From NCBI GenBank assembly GCA_035771165.1, contig JAWNZC010000423.1, positions 927,501 to 991,500 on the forward strand: 64,000 bases of DNA. The letters run 5' to 3'. Below, piece by piece: positions 1 through 11,652 of this stretch. The stretch comes from Paragorgia papillata. Taxonomy: Eukaryota; Cnidaria; Anthozoa; Scleralcyonacea; Coralliidae. The notes beneath the pieces are model-generated. The model had not been told where the DNA came from. It worked only from the letters and a program-made list of their open reading frames with translations, and made no database searches. Each line of letters opens with the position of its first letter. Position 1 is the first letter of the stretch. The translations under genes and the position numbers were made by a program.

Positions 1-152
1 ATGTATATTTTCTATTAACTATGACCGAACTCAATGCAAATAAGCGTAGCATATTGTTTAGGCTAATTTGCATCGAGTTCGGTTCATGTAAAGTTCGACG
101 TTTGAACTTGGCCTTAGGGAGAGAATAATAAAAGCCCCTGGAAATCACTTAC

Positions 153-3100
153 CACATGCAATTACTTCCACTCTGAAACAGGCTGCAGTATAGTACGTTA
201 CCGGATGAAATGCTATATAAGTATAAGTTTCAATAAGTGGCACTGGAGTATCTAGAAAATGTGTCACCATAGTACTGCCATCAAAATTTCCAGAGAGAAT
301 CTACAAAAATGATAAAAATAGAGAGCAGAAATAAAATAGATCAGGTACGAAACCCGTTTAATCCTTCCATCGCTTTCCAAAACGTCTCTCCTTAAGGGTC
401 CGTTTACACGTGCGATTTTTGATGGGATAAATATCGCCAACTTCTAATTTAGATGTATGTTAAATAGAAAAACAGTCCGCGGATTATACCGTGGTTTCAT
501 ATTCCTCACTTTTCTGCTCGTTCGTAATTGCTTAACATGCCTCTAAAGCCTGGTTTCCATATAGCCGTAAGAGCCGGTGGCATGGCTGCGGCAAGGGGCG
601 ATGGTCCAATCATAGACAGTGCTGAATTAGCCAGCAATAAAAAGCTGTATGCGATTGGACCATTGCCTCTTGCCGCAGCCATGCCGCCGGCTCTTACGGC
701 TATATGGAAACTGGCTTAAATTCGTCTATTGTGCGACGTTTAGCGCAGGCTTAAGAAAACACAACGACTACGGCAACGTGTTTTAACAATATAATTTTAT
801 GTCAAATACAAAGAACTTTTGCGAATGACGGTCCCAAGAGTAATCTTTACGCCGTCATGGCTCTGTTGACAACGTATCTGTTGACAACGTATAGAAAAAG
901 CATTTTTACGTTGTAAAGACAACGCGGAATCCGAGTCACTTCCTGAAGCCTTGGAAAAGCTTAGCCGTATTCTCGCGACTAACATGCATAGATTGAACAA
1001 GTGTTTTTTTCCAGGAATTTAAGAACAAAACGAGTCCGTGCGATTAAGTATCTTAAAATTTGAACGTATAAATACACCACAATTTAATACCACTGTTAAA
1101 CTTTCTACCGTAGCCGTAGTCCGTTGTCTGAATCTTTAAAATCCCTAAATATGTCTTCCCAAACGGTGGACTCCAAATTCCCAAACCCTTATAGTCCCAT
1201 GCCACTCTGCCGCTCCTAATCCCTTGCTGTCCCTTCGTGCTCAGCAAAAACATTGAAAAGCTGCCGTTTGGGAAGACACAGAGTTGCCTACGGACGAGGC
1301 TAAAAATCGCATCAAAAATCGCACGTGTAAACGGGCCTTAACGAATAACGAGTAAAATCGGCTGGCGTTAATCAAACTTTAAGACACGTTAATTTAGTCA
1401 CTATAACGGTTAATTTAGTCACTAAGCACATATTAACCATACCTTGTTAACAATATCTGTATATTAATTATTTGAAAGTTTTCATGGCGATAATGTAATA
1501 TAAATAAGTTTTGTGGAAACACCACGTAAAAAAAAAAAGAAATAAGAAAAGAAATTAAAAAAATTAAAAAAGCAAATAAAATAAAATAAGCAAAGAAATA
1601 TTTTACGTGGTGTTTCCACAAAACTTATTTATATTATATAATATCTGTATAAATATGACAAATTACTCGACTGCTCTTGTAAATTTACTTATTTTTTTAA
1701 AAGTGCAAATAAAACTTTACTTTTAAAGACAAACTTAATTTTCGTGACACAGCCCTTTTAATAAGTCCTTGCTTACTATAGTGCACTGAGACTTACCTCC
1801 TGGGAGCCAGCGGTGAGAGGTGCCCAGGTGGTCGACGACGTTTTCCAAAACAACTTGTGTGACTGTGTGTAATAATTTTCTGTGTCATTTTTAAGACCTT
1901 GCGTAATGGTACCAACTACTACTATTTTAAACCTTCTGCATACTGATACACGAAAATTTACAGTGGGGTCCTGCATGCAGAATGCAGCAGCACCATTCAA
2001 CCGGCCTTTTTCAGGTGTGTATCCAGCCATGGATGATGAATACGAAAAGAAATAGTGATTCCCATATCCTGGGTTGGCGACACCATATGTTTGGAAACAA
2101 GAATCCACTGAACCATCAACTAAAACGAAAAATAAATTCAATAGACAACTTTATATAGATATAAACTATATATAAAAATGTATACAATAATTTAAATAGT
2201 ACGTGCGTTTTTATTGGTAGATAGCCATGATCTATAAAAAGAGACAGATGCACAGATTACGTCACTGACGTGGTCTGATTGCTCTAAACCAATCACGGAT
2301 CTCGACTGTGTTGTGACGTCCTCTGTGCATCTATAACTGAACAGACAACGGCAAAATGGAATCTATTTTTTGTTAAATGGATATATTATATAGATATAGA
2401 TATAGACTATATTTAACAAATAGATTCCATTTTGCCGTTGTCTATTCAGTTTTATACAATACCCTGGTTGCTATGCGTGTTTTCATTGGTTGTTGTCCAT
2501 GATCTATTAGAGGACAGACGCATGGTCACGTCAGATCACGTCAGCTGACTTGCTTTTTTCCTTTTTCATGCCCCAAAATCCGGCAAGAGTTTCGACAAAA
2601 ACCTTTTAAACTTTTATTGTATAAAACAAATAGATTCCATTTTTTTGTTGTCTGTTCAGTTATAGATGCACAGAGGACGTCACAACGTGGTAAGAACATC
2701 AGTGACCCACTCGACTGCGTCTCGTGGGCCACTTTTTTGTTCTTACCACGTTGTGACGTCATCTGTGCATCTATAACTGAACAGACAACGGCAAAATGGA
2801 ATCTATTTGTTAAATAGATGCACAGATGACGCACAAAATGCACAGAACAAAAAAGTGGCCCACGAGACGCAGTCGAGTGGGTCACTGATGTTCTTACCGT
2901 TGTGACGTCCTCTGTGCATATATAACTGAACAGACAACAAAAAAATGGAATCTATTTGTTTTATACAATACAATATTAGTAATTATTAGTAAAAAAATAA
3001 TAATTTTTATACAAATAGAAAAATTATGTTTTAACAGAATTTCCGGGGAATTGAAAAAGATAAATCACTTCATCTGGCGTGATCTATACAAATCAAGCAA

Positions 3101-6100
3101 CGTCATTGGCTCGTGGTGTTGCATTGAGATCCGTGATTGGTTTAGAGAAATCAGACCACGTCAGTGACGTAATCTGTGCATCTGTCCTTTTATAGATCAT
3201 GGCTATCGACCTATAAAAACGCACGTACTATTCAAATTATTGTATAAATAGATATAGACTATATATAAAGACAACTTTATATAGACAACTCGATAAAACA
3301 AAAGTTAGTCTGTCTTATTTGAAAGAATACTTAAAATGAAAGAGTGACATCTTTTGTACGTTGCCTTGCTTCGTTCAGTTGAGATATTTCAGTTTGTTTG
3401 ATATGCAAATTAAATATTTTGATATCATGTTTGGTGTTGTAGCGGAAACACACCACACGCTTCCTTAAACTATCAGCTTAATCTATAAGCAATCAGCTTA
3501 TAAACAACTTATATCTTAAAGATTGTTGATAAATCTAAACAATTAGATGCGTGAATTAAGTCGTATAAGTTGTAAATGCCCATACAGTTCGGTCGCTCAT
3601 ATTCGCTCTTAGTTTATTAATGCATAAATTATCTTTGATGTGCGGTTATTGACCTTGCATATTAAATGACCTACTATATCGCTTTAAAACTACGTCTAGA
3701 ATACCATTTTTTTGTTGAATAACGACAAATATCGTCTGTGTTATGATTAAACTAAGTCGGTTAGTGACCTTAACCTCGGTCACTACGCTGGTTATATTAC
3801 CTACGGGCCTACGGCCCTCGGGGTTAATAACCAGCGTAGTGACCTCGGTTTCGGTCACTAACCTATACATATTGTATATATTACTAACAAATGACTACCT
3901 GGACATCCATACACTTCAACCCGCATGCAGGCGTATTCACCAACAAATGCCCCAACACGAAATTGCATTTGAACAGCTTTCAAAGGTGGTTGGATCGGGG
4001 TATATTCATTTATGTAACCTGGATTTGTATTCAGATTGGTAATCTGTAGGTGAAAAAAAAAGAAGAAAAGAAAGAAAAAACGGTTTTAATAAATACTTGT
4101 TTGAACACATCGGCGCTCTAACCATAGGTAGCCCAAGCACACTGTGTGAGTATATATATAGTAACGTTAATACTATATTCTATTTTATAATTGATTTATT
4201 TTATATGGCATAGAAATGCATACTGTTTAATACCATTTAACTGTTCATATCCTCTTTCATAAGATCAATATGTATCTATATGACTTGTTCGTGACCATAA
4301 AATTGAGCGGTGTTTTAATAATATAAATAAATACAGCTACTCTACATTACCCCCTGCTGTGTTCAGCTCGCTTAACCGTCGGATAAACATTGTTATATTA
4401 CTATTTTTACCGCAAAATATACAGGAGAATCAAATTTACTGTTCAGACTAACTGCTTACTTAATATACCATGTAAATGGAAAAATTCACACATATATAAC
4501 AATGTTTATCCGACGGTTAAGCGAGGTGAACACAGCAGGGGGTAATGTAGAGTAGCTGTATTTATTTATTTATATTATTAAAACACTGCTCAATTTTATG
4601 GTCAACGAACAAGTCATATAGATACATATTGATCTTATGAAAGAGGATATGAACAGTTAAATGGTAATAAACAGTATGCATTTCTATGCCATATAAAATA
4701 AATCAATTATAAAATAGAATATAGTACTAACGTTACTATATATATACTCACACAGTGTGCTTGGGCTACCTATGCTCTAACAATTGATTTATTGAGACAC
4801 GGTCAAAGTAGACTGTACTACAGTCCCTTTTAGGTGTTGGGGGAAGAGGACGACGAGAGCGGGAGGCGAGCGACGAAACCAGTCAGTTGCCGTTACTTTT
4901 CCTTACTGCGATTGGTCAGTTATAGCGTTTGAGGGCAAAATGTTTTGCCCTCAAACGCTAATTGACCAATCACAATAAGGAAGAGGTCAGGGTCACGTGG
5001 GGGGTGAGACAAGCCCATTCAGACTCTTATTACATGCCGATGCAATTCCAGATCAAGCTACAGAATAATCATACATGTGCATTCCTAATTTATTAGTCGA
5101 CGGGTAACAAATACACGGCAACGTTACAAGGTGTTTGCTTGCTAATTTTAATAGCCAAACTCACGGAATGTAAAGCCCTAATCAAACGAGAACGCAAGTC
5201 ATCGCAAGTTGGCAGTCTGAAATTTCTGTGGCGGTCGTTCAAACACCCAAATTAACAAAATAAAGGTTTCATGAGTGTTTTAAACAAGTTTTAACTTTGT
5301 CACGGTACATGATATCTTCGGGAAACTATTCAGAGCGGCTGGCTGAGATAGCGTGACTGCCAACTTGCGATGACTTGCGTTCTCGTTTGATTAGGGCTTT
5401 AAACAGTAACTAGTTACAGGTTTGTTAATGTTATAGCACTGCTTGTTCCTGCGGTAGTTCGAGGCAGGAATATAACAAAACAAAACAAAACAAAACAAAA
5501 CAAAACAAAACAAAACAAATAATCATGCATGCTTACCAAAACAGGATACTCCTGAAATGTACTGTTTTGCGATAATCGTGTGGCTATTTTATATTCCGAT
5601 ACGTAATTATTTCCATTAGGATCGCCTTGAGTTGCCACACCAGTAATCACCATCAAATTATTGAAGTGAATTTCGAGACGGGGTTGTCCATCTGACAGGT
5701 CCGCGCACCACGCGGAATTTGGGTCTTTCAAGCGACCATATTTAGCAGAATAATACTCGTTAACAGAAGAGGAGGCATTCATGTTGTCGTTAGGTATAGT
5801 ACCTACTGCATTAACTCCAATTGCTTTCAGGCATTTGATCTTTTCGGCTGTAAACGTAAAATATTGTTCGCCGTTTTATTAAGGCCTGACCAAACGCTTT
5901 ATTCAACATCGTTTAACATTGTTGAATTCAACATGTTGAAAAGCGTTTGGCCACCCTTGTTGAATGATGTTGAACGTTGTTGAATGGTGTTGAATGATGT
6001 TGAACGAAATTTGAACATGTTCAAATTTTCGTTCAACACACATTCAACATTTCTGTTGTTCTCAAAATGTTGAAAGGTGTTGAACGCATTTGGCCACATG

Positions 6101-9100
6101 TCATTCAACTTTGTTGAACAGAGGATATGCGCCATGCGGGATATTGGGCCATTTAAATGAAGAAAATAAGTCGCGACTTAATTAAGACGTGTCCTAACGC
6201 GTCACGAACACACTCATATAAACGATCAATTTCTAATAAGTCGCGACTTATTTTGGACTAGCTTTCAACCCTGTTCTTATTTTAGTCGCGACTTACTTTG
6301 GTCCCGAACAAATTGACCATTTATACGGGCCTATACGAGTGTGTTCGCGACTTAAATAGGACGCGTCTTAAGTCGCGACTTATTTTCTCTGTTTAATGGC
6401 TCTATTTTGGAAAAGCCGCGGAAAGACTGACAGAGTCCTTTTTGAGTCATCCCTTTTGTGCCTTTTAGTGACGACCTAATTATGCACTGAAGAACGTTCA
6501 GCTCCTCGCAATGGGGGCTGAAAAAGCAAGTTGAAGATCTAAGGAATATTTAACATTTTTGAAACGTCAGCAGGCTTCTGCATGTTTAACATTACGGTCA
6601 TTTATACGGGAGAAAATAAGTCGCAACTTAAAGGGGGGATTAGCATTAAAAATTAAGTTTGTCTAATTTGAAAGAACTCATAAAATTGTAATAGAAGATC
6701 CTTTACAACTTTTTCGTATCTTTCTGCGTTTTCAAGAAATTTCAATTTGTTTGATATGTAAATGAGATGGTCTCTGACGTCAGGAGTGGGGTAATATATT
6801 TTCATACAGAGCAAAATCACTTACATATCCAGTAGCGTCGAGAGGGGGGGGTAGGCGGGGTAATTACCCCGGGGCCCGGGGCCCGAAGGGGCCCGCAAAA
6901 AATTCAGTCTATGAAGATATATCATATATTATAACATTAATTATCAAAAACTTACCGCTGGGGCCCAGCAAAACCTTGGTATAGTAAGTTGATCATTGCG
7001 GGGAAACTTTCTGGTCCTGGCTTAGTATTCGTAATAATAATATAATATTTTGTCAAAACTAACGGAGTTACGGGCCCCAGTCCCAGCCTAGCAAAATGTT
7101 CGGGGACATAAAATTTACGTCAACGGAAATATTTTGTAGCTGCTTTCAGCTTTCTGGACAGAGTAACTAGTAGACAAGTCAAGGCAAAACGTAGGGCCCC
7201 ACCGCCTCAGTGATAAGCTAACTTTAGTTGGATTTGATTACTTGAACTTTGAATCTGAGGACTTGCATTTCGTGGATCATCGCTCAGGATTGGCGACGTT
7301 CACAATGGTAATTTTCTTGGTTTGTTAGAACTCCTAGCACATTATGACCCTCTACTAGAAGAGCACGTCACCAAAGTCAAAGTAGCGCAACAAAAAGGAG
7401 AACGATTGCAAGCTCACTACCTTTCACCAGAATCGCAAAATGAGTTCATTGGCTTCTGTGCTGCTAATGTTAGGAGATACGTTTTGGATGAACGAGAGCA
7501 TGCAAAGTACTACTCCGTCATGGCTGATGCCACCCCAGATGCTAGCCATATAGAACAAACGACATTCATCCTGAGATACCTGACAAGAGAGAACGAGAGT
7601 TACGTGGTCCGAGAACGCTTTTTGGCCTTCGTTGATTGCTGCCATAAAACGGGGATTGAGATTGCCAATCTAATCCTGGAAACACTGAATGGATATGGCA
7701 TACCAATCGCTGATTGTCGTGGGCAAGGCTACGACAACGCTGCAAATATGTCTGGCAAATACAACGGTGCTCAACAGCATATCCTTACCATCAACCCCTT
7801 GTGCTTATACTCTCCTTGTGGCTGCCATTCATTAAATCTGTGTGGAGCGGATTCTGCTGCAAGCTGCACCGTGGTCCGTGGCTGTTACCTACTTTGGCAT
7901 GGTTCAAACAGTCTACAACCTTTTTTCCAGTAGTCCTCAACGATGGCAGATTTTACAACGTCACATCGCATGCTCTCTGCATGGCTTGTCTGGCACAAGA
8001 TGGACGGATCGTGTTGCTAGTGTCCGACCATTCGCAGCTCATCTACCTGGCCTAAAACTGGCACTACAAGAGCTCCTGTCTCTGAATCTTACTCCGAAGA
8101 CAGCAACAGATGTAAATGGGTCCATAAAGTACGTGTCATCGTTCACCTGCCTTGTAATGTCTTCCGTGTGGTTAAAAGTCCTAGTAGCTATTGACCAAAG
8201 GAACCAAATCATCCAAGCAAGGAAAGCAACAATTGATGTCGAAGTGTCAAACTTAAAGAGTCTACTTAAAGACCTTAAAGAGCTGCGCGAGAAATGGCCT
8301 TTGGTTTTAAAGGAATGTAAATTAGTGGCCAATGCTGCGAACATTTCAACAGAATTTCCATCAAAGCACAAAAGAAGGCGAAGAGCAGCTTTTTTCAACG
8401 GACCTCAAGATGAGGAAATGGAGGAATCAACTACTGATGATCGAAGTGCTGAGAGCGAAGAGGAGCGTGCATTCAAGCAGAATGTATTTTACGTCATCGT
8501 GGATTCTGTAATAGCAGGCTTAACAACACGCTACGATTCCGCAAACAGCATCAATGATCTCTATTGCTTTCTTTGGCAGTATTTGCAACTATCGGAAGAC
8601 CAAATTCTTCAGGCTTGTGAAGTTTTGGGAAAGAAGTATCCCGATGATATTTCCCAAAACGAGTTGGGAGAAGAGGTGCTACATCTTAAAGCCATCCATA
8701 GCGCTAATTTTGGAAAAGAATCTTTGGGTCCTCTTAAGCTTTTGAACACTATCAGAAATTTCAAGTTGGACGAGATCTTCTGCAATGTCTGTACTGCGTT
8801 GAGGATGTTCTGCACCTTGCCCGTTACCGTAGCCTCCGCTGAACGTTCGTTTAGTAAGCTGAAACTCATCAAGAACTTTTTGAGAACCACTATGGGTCAA
8901 GGAAGACTGAACGATCTCGCAATGTTGAGCATCGAGGCTGAACTTGCAAAGCGTATTGACTTTCAAGACATTATCAGTGACTTTGCTGTCAAGAAGGCAC
9001 GCAAAGCTTCTTGCTAAAACTACACTGACGTTTCAAGACCGTAGTATTGTACAAACTGTAATCTGTTTATTTTTAATATTTGCTTTTTATGTTTTTGACT

Positions 9101-10142
9101 GTTGTTAAGAAGGCAAGCAAAGCTTTTTTGCGAACCAAGCCTACAAAGTATATTAACTGCAATAACTGAAGAAAGTAGTATTAGAAATGACAAAGATTCA
9201 GAGACTATATTATCTGCTTTTTGACAGTTTTTGTACGTAACGTATTTTATAAGTGAATAAATCACCAAAGAAAATGCGAATGCGATGGTTTGCGTTTGGT
9301 TTGTTCACTTCACAATAACGCTATTGAAACTAAAAATATCGGAGGGGGGCCCGCACGCAAATTATGACCCGGGGCCCGTTCTGGCTCTCGACGGCCCTGT
9401 ATGTATAACATGAAATGTTCAGCGTCGCAAGGAGTTTTTATGTGCACAGTTTCAAATGATTTCGCAGAACTAACTTAGAGATATAACTGGTTTTGCTACA
9501 TGTGAAAATATTTTACCCCACACCTGACGTCAGAGACCATCTCATTTACATATCAAACAAATTGAAATTTCTTGAAAACGAAGAGAGATACGAAAAAGTT
9601 GTGAAGGATGTTCTATTACAATTTTTTGGGTTCTTTCAAATTAGACAAACTTAATTTTTAGTGCTATTGCCCTTTAAAAAAGACGCGAACACGCTCGTTT
9701 AAACGGTCCGAATTTCTAATAAGTCGCGAGTAATATTATGGACTAGCTTTCAACCCTGTTCTTATTTTAGTCGCGGCTTACTTTGTTCGCGACTTACTTT
9801 GTTCACAAACAAATTGACCATTTATACGAGTATGTTCGTGACTTTTTCTTTTGTCTCATGCGCTCTGAGCTGGAACTAATCAGAAATCTATTGAATTCGA
9901 ACAAAAGAAAGTCGCTTCGCGCGAAAAAAATCGCCTGGTGGAAAACCGGCTTTAAATAGGATGCGTCGTCTTAATTAAGGCGCGACTTATTTTCGCCCGT
10001 TTAAATGGCCCTATTATATTCTTACTATGTTCGCACAATTCTCCACCATAACCAATCTCACACTTGCAGGCCAGTGATCCATTAGACTGCACAACACAGG
10101 AACCGTGTACGCAAGCGAGGTCGCAGGAAACGGCTGAAGACT
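153..10142 (-). CDS. Secreted EGF-like plus two F5/8 type C (discoidin) domain protein, 3' part
   Basis: Five exons read on the minus strand: 10142-10026, 5847-5537, 4043-3899, 2119-1797 and 300-153, all with AG/GT borders and matching phases (1-0-1-0-1). The first encodes a six-cysteine EGF module (starts CDLACVHGSC, ends GGELCE). Exons 2-3 give discoidin domain 1: opening Cys in KCLKAIG, core AWCADLSDGQ, ITGVATQGD, closing RVEVYGC. Exons 4-5 give domain 2: DSCFQTYG, VVGTITQG, closing FRVEVIAC. The paired opening and closing cysteines are the usual domain disulfide. Such proteins (lactadherin, EDIL3 and many cnidarian secreted adhesion proteins) bind membranes or glycans outside the cell. 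Domain 2 is diverged and lacks the usual tryptophan-rich core. After 153 there is a donor (GTAAGT), so the gene continues left of the window. The signal-peptide exon was not found. Family assignment is firm; orthology is not. Confidence 0.82.
392..1341. mobile_element. Inverted-repeat DNA element, about 950 bp
   Basis: Ends are near-perfect inverted repeats: 5' AAGGGTCCGTTTACACGTGC and, on the other strand, AAGGCCCGTTTACACGTGC. The interior has no supportable ORF. It carries a second palindromic MITE at 544-719. It lies in the intron between the last two visible exons of the discoidin gene. Confidence 0.6.
544..719. mobile_element. Palindromic MITE nested in the 392-1341 element
   Basis: Arms of roughly 70 bp read AAGCCTGGTTTCCATATAGC on the left and AAGCCAGTTTCCATATAGCC from the right, followed by GTAAGAGCCGG-type sequence in both. 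A 63-codon ORF across it is only a by-product of the palindrome. Confidence 0.65.
1497..1640. repeat. Small inverted repeat (TTTTACGTGGTGTTTCCACA family)
   Basis: Arms with ACGTGGTGTTTCCACAAAAC flank an A-rich centre. The same arm occurs once at about 11165-11185, so this is a dispersed family, not a local accident. Confidence 0.55.
2130..3295. mobile_element. Composite palindromic MITE cluster
   Basis: Outer arms (about 2130-2340 and 3100-3290) are inverted copies containing GTGCATCTRTAACTGAACAG- and CACGTCAGTGACGTAATC-like sequence. Inner copies of the motif ACAGACAACGGCAAAATGG recur at 2343, 2430, 2660, 2785 and 2930 in both orientations. Related pieces lie at 24685-24890, 25050-25165 and 42395-42720. 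The ORFs at 2541-2885 and 2617-2817 are products of the repeats. The block sits in the intron between the two discoidin domains. Confidence 0.6.
3757..3868. repeat. Short palindrome with CGGTCACTACGCTGGTTAT arms
   Basis: Two arms of about 40 nt flank a centre with GGGCCTACGGCCC. It lies just 3' of the discoidin exon at 3899-4043. Similar CCTCGG-type palindromes occur at 11830, 55730, 57040 and 59160. Confidence 0.5.
4123..4773. mobile_element. Foldback element, 651 bp, with 8-bp target duplication
   Basis: Two arms of about 300 nt are near-perfect inverted copies, starting CATAGGTAGCCCAAGCACAC and ending with its complement. The 8-bp direct repeat GCTCTAAC lies at 4115-4122 and 4774-4781, as expected for a hAT-class insertion. 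No ORF lies within it. Confidence 0.8.
4899..4982. repeat. Short palindrome (GCGTTTGAGGGCAAAA arms)
   Basis: The arms TAGCGTTTGAGGGCAAAA and its complement meet almost without a spacer, continued by imperfectly matching GATTGGTCA and TGACCAATC. Confidence 0.55.
5171..5402. mobile_element. MITE, AAAGCCCTAATCAAACGAGA family, copy 1
   Basis: Terminal inverted repeats of about 45 nt (AAAGCCCTAATCAAACGAGA) flank a 140-nt core. A second copy, with its core inverted, is at 53284-53509. It sits in the intron between the two exons of discoidin domain 1. Confidence 0.75.
5473..5519. repeat. (AAAAC)n microsatellite
   Basis: About nine AAAAC units lie immediately 3' of a discoidin exon donor on the minus strand. 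Confidence 0.9.
5879..6145. mobile_element. Truncated MITE, AAGGCCTGRCCAAACGCTTT family
   Basis: The sequence is made of degenerate GTTGAACATGTTGAA-type units between AAGGCCTGACCAAACGC and CGCCATGCGGGATATT. The complete family member is at 62757-63167; this copy stops where the GTCGCGACTTA element begins. Confidence 0.65.
6146..6403. mobile_element. Inverted-repeat element, AATAAGTCGCGACTTA family, copy 1
   Basis: Ends GGGCCATTTAAATGAAG and AGAGCCATTAAACAGAG face each other, each followed by AAAATAAGTCGCGACTTAA. Two further internal GTCGCGACTTA motifs are present. There is no coding potential. Confidence 0.7.
6830..9399 (+). mobile_element. hAT-type DNA transposon, copy 1 (2570 bp)
   Basis: The element starts CAGTAGCGTCGAGAG and ends CTCTCGACGGCCCTG, giving imperfect terminal inverted repeats with the CAG start typical of hAT. 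It encodes a DUF4371/hAT dimerisation-type transposase in two frames (see the pseudogene entry). Flanking octamers TACATATC and TATGTATA agree at only 5 of 8 positions, so no clean target duplication is visible. Confidence 0.85.
7259..9017 (+). pseudogene. hAT transposase (ZMYM1/DUF4371-like), frameshifted, copy 1
   Basis: Reading frame A (coding sense from about 7265, LELLAHYDPLLEEH...) has MADATPDASH, the first acidic motif region, and CGCHSLNLCGADSAASC. The frame then changes near 7865-7885 and continues as VTYFGMVQTVYNLFSSSPQR to the stop at 9017. The C terminus has the hAT dimerisation signature ASAERSFSKLKLIK and LNDLAMLSIEAELAK. A stop lies just upstream of frame A, and no N-terminal zinc-finger (BED/TTF) domain is seen. 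As it stands it cannot make a full transposase, so movement would need enzyme supplied in trans. Confidence 0.85.
9842..9953. mobile_element. MITE piece, AAAGCCGGTTTTCCAC family
   Basis: Contains AAGTCGCTTCGCGCGAAAAA and ends in GGAAAACCGGCTTTA; the other terminal repeat is missing. Better copies lie at 53508-53662 (complete) and 13735-13866 (diverged). Confidence 0.6.
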
Positions 10143-10596
10143 CTGAAATAAACCATGGGATTAAAATAAGTCTTTCATGCAGTTCAAAAAATAGATGAAT
10201 GCGCGGTACCCTGAAGAATTATCAGCAGGCATCTAATGTTCAAGTAGTTATTTTCCGCCTGTGCACGAATTGGTTCGTTAGGTGCGAAATTAATAAGCAC
10301 GAAACACTACAAGGAGTACAAGATATGGGATATACTTCCAAATCAAAAAATGAGTTAAGAACTAAATTAAACAAATCGCGATTAAGCCAAATTTAAGATC
10401 TAACGACTCGGACTTTATCTATTTTTAACAAACTTTTGTAATTTTGTAATTTTACAAAATCTCAGTAATCATATATATATACGTCTACACCTTGCGCTTG
10501 GCTCCTATTCGATTTTAAAACCTATGTTGTAGTGGTGCATGCATTCCGTGTGATTTGCGCGTGTATTCTATAAGTATTTTCTGGCATCTTACTTAC

Positions 10597-10619
10597 CAAA
10601 AAACTCGCAAAGATCAGCA
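10597..10619 (-). CDS. Possible 23-nt microexon of the EGF/discoidin gene
   Basis: On the minus strand a TACAG acceptor and a strong GTAAGT donor bracket 23 nt that would read ADLCEFF. It ends in phase 1, as the EGF exon at 10142 requires. This is suggestive only: no homology can be judged over seven residues, and no exon further upstream was found. Confidence 0.25.
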
Positions 10620-10949
10620 CTGTATAATCTACGCGTGATGTTACATGTGATTTAATATGACATGATAATCTACATGTGATTTAATATGACGTCGGATTTT
10701 AAATGTCATGTTAAAGTGCTTATGCAGCGATAATGAAGTTCAAAAGAAACTCTCTTGTTTGAGGAAAATGTTTGAATTTATAAAGATGGACGTTTACAGT
10801 TCGTCCTTATCTCACTTTGTTCTTGAAATATTGAGATTGTTTTATATGTAAATAGCATCACTTAGACGTCACACTGCATAATGACTTGTTGGGAAATCGT
10901 GAATATCAATTTGAGATTGATTAATTCTTTGAAAGTTTTCATGGCGATA

Positions 10950-11097
10950 CAGTAAAAACCCGCTAACAAGAACCTACCACTATTAAGAACCTCAGGCTGA
11001 AATTAAGGATTTATTTATATAAGAATATATAAGAATATAAGAACCTATCCCAGGCTGATTTGGTAAAATGTAGGTTCTTGTTAGCGGGTTTTTACTG
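10950..11097. mobile_element. Palindromic Tc1/pogo-type MITE
   Basis: Inverted ends CAGTAAAAACCCGCTAACAA, flanked on both sides by TA (10948-10949, 11098-11099). It interrupts a copy of the sequence seen uninterrupted around 1470-1510 (TTTTCATGGCGATA/ATGTAATATA). Confidence 0.75.
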
Positions 11098-11604
11098 TAA
11101 TGTAATATAGAATGGCTCTGATGAAGGCCTGAGTCAACAGGCCGAAAGCTTAGCAAATAAATATTTTACGTGGTGTTTCCACAAAAATAATCTATATTAA
11201 TTTGAGATTATTTAACAAAATCACTTTCAACTGTGCATGTGCTTCTGTGTATCGCAGGACACTATACATGAAAAGTTTCAAGTGATTTACTTGAATTATT
11301 GCAAGAATATATATATATATATGTGTACTATTTATAAACCGCGCAGGAGGGCTTTATCGGATATAAAACACGAGGCGATAGCCGAGTGTTTTAGAGCCGA
11401 TAAAGCCCGTACTGCAATGTTTTTAAATGGCTTCTAAAAAGAATCACTTCATACGTTCATTGGCGTAGTAATTTTGAAAATTAAGCTTATGTCAGCCGTT
11501 AAAAACCAGCGAGAAACTTAGAGCGAGTCTATATCACATATATAGATCCGATACGCTCATGATTTTTCTTTGTGTTTTCCTCATGAATTATTAATGGCTT
11601 TTAG

Positions 11605-11652
<48 letters not shown>

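Larger units (their letters stand above)
6630..9676. mobile_element. MITE with AAAATTAAGTTTGTCTAATT ends, split by a hAT copy
   Basis: Left arm 6630-6829 and right arm 9400-9676 are inverted copies (TTAAGTTTGTCTAATTTGAA, then TTTGATATGTAAATGAGATG next to GACGTCAG). Relatives are at 21942-22680 (complete), 3300-3420 (one arm) and, weakly, 10720-10880. Confidence 0.7.
6596..10011. mobile_element. AATAAGTCGCGACTTA element, copy 2, expanded by nested insertions
   Basis: The left 35 nt and right 330 nt match copy 1 (6146-6403). Between them lies a MITE at 6630-9676 that itself carries a hAT copy. A further MITE piece interrupts the right part at about 9842-9953. This shows the order of insertion: this element first, the hAT copy last. 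Confidence 0.65.
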
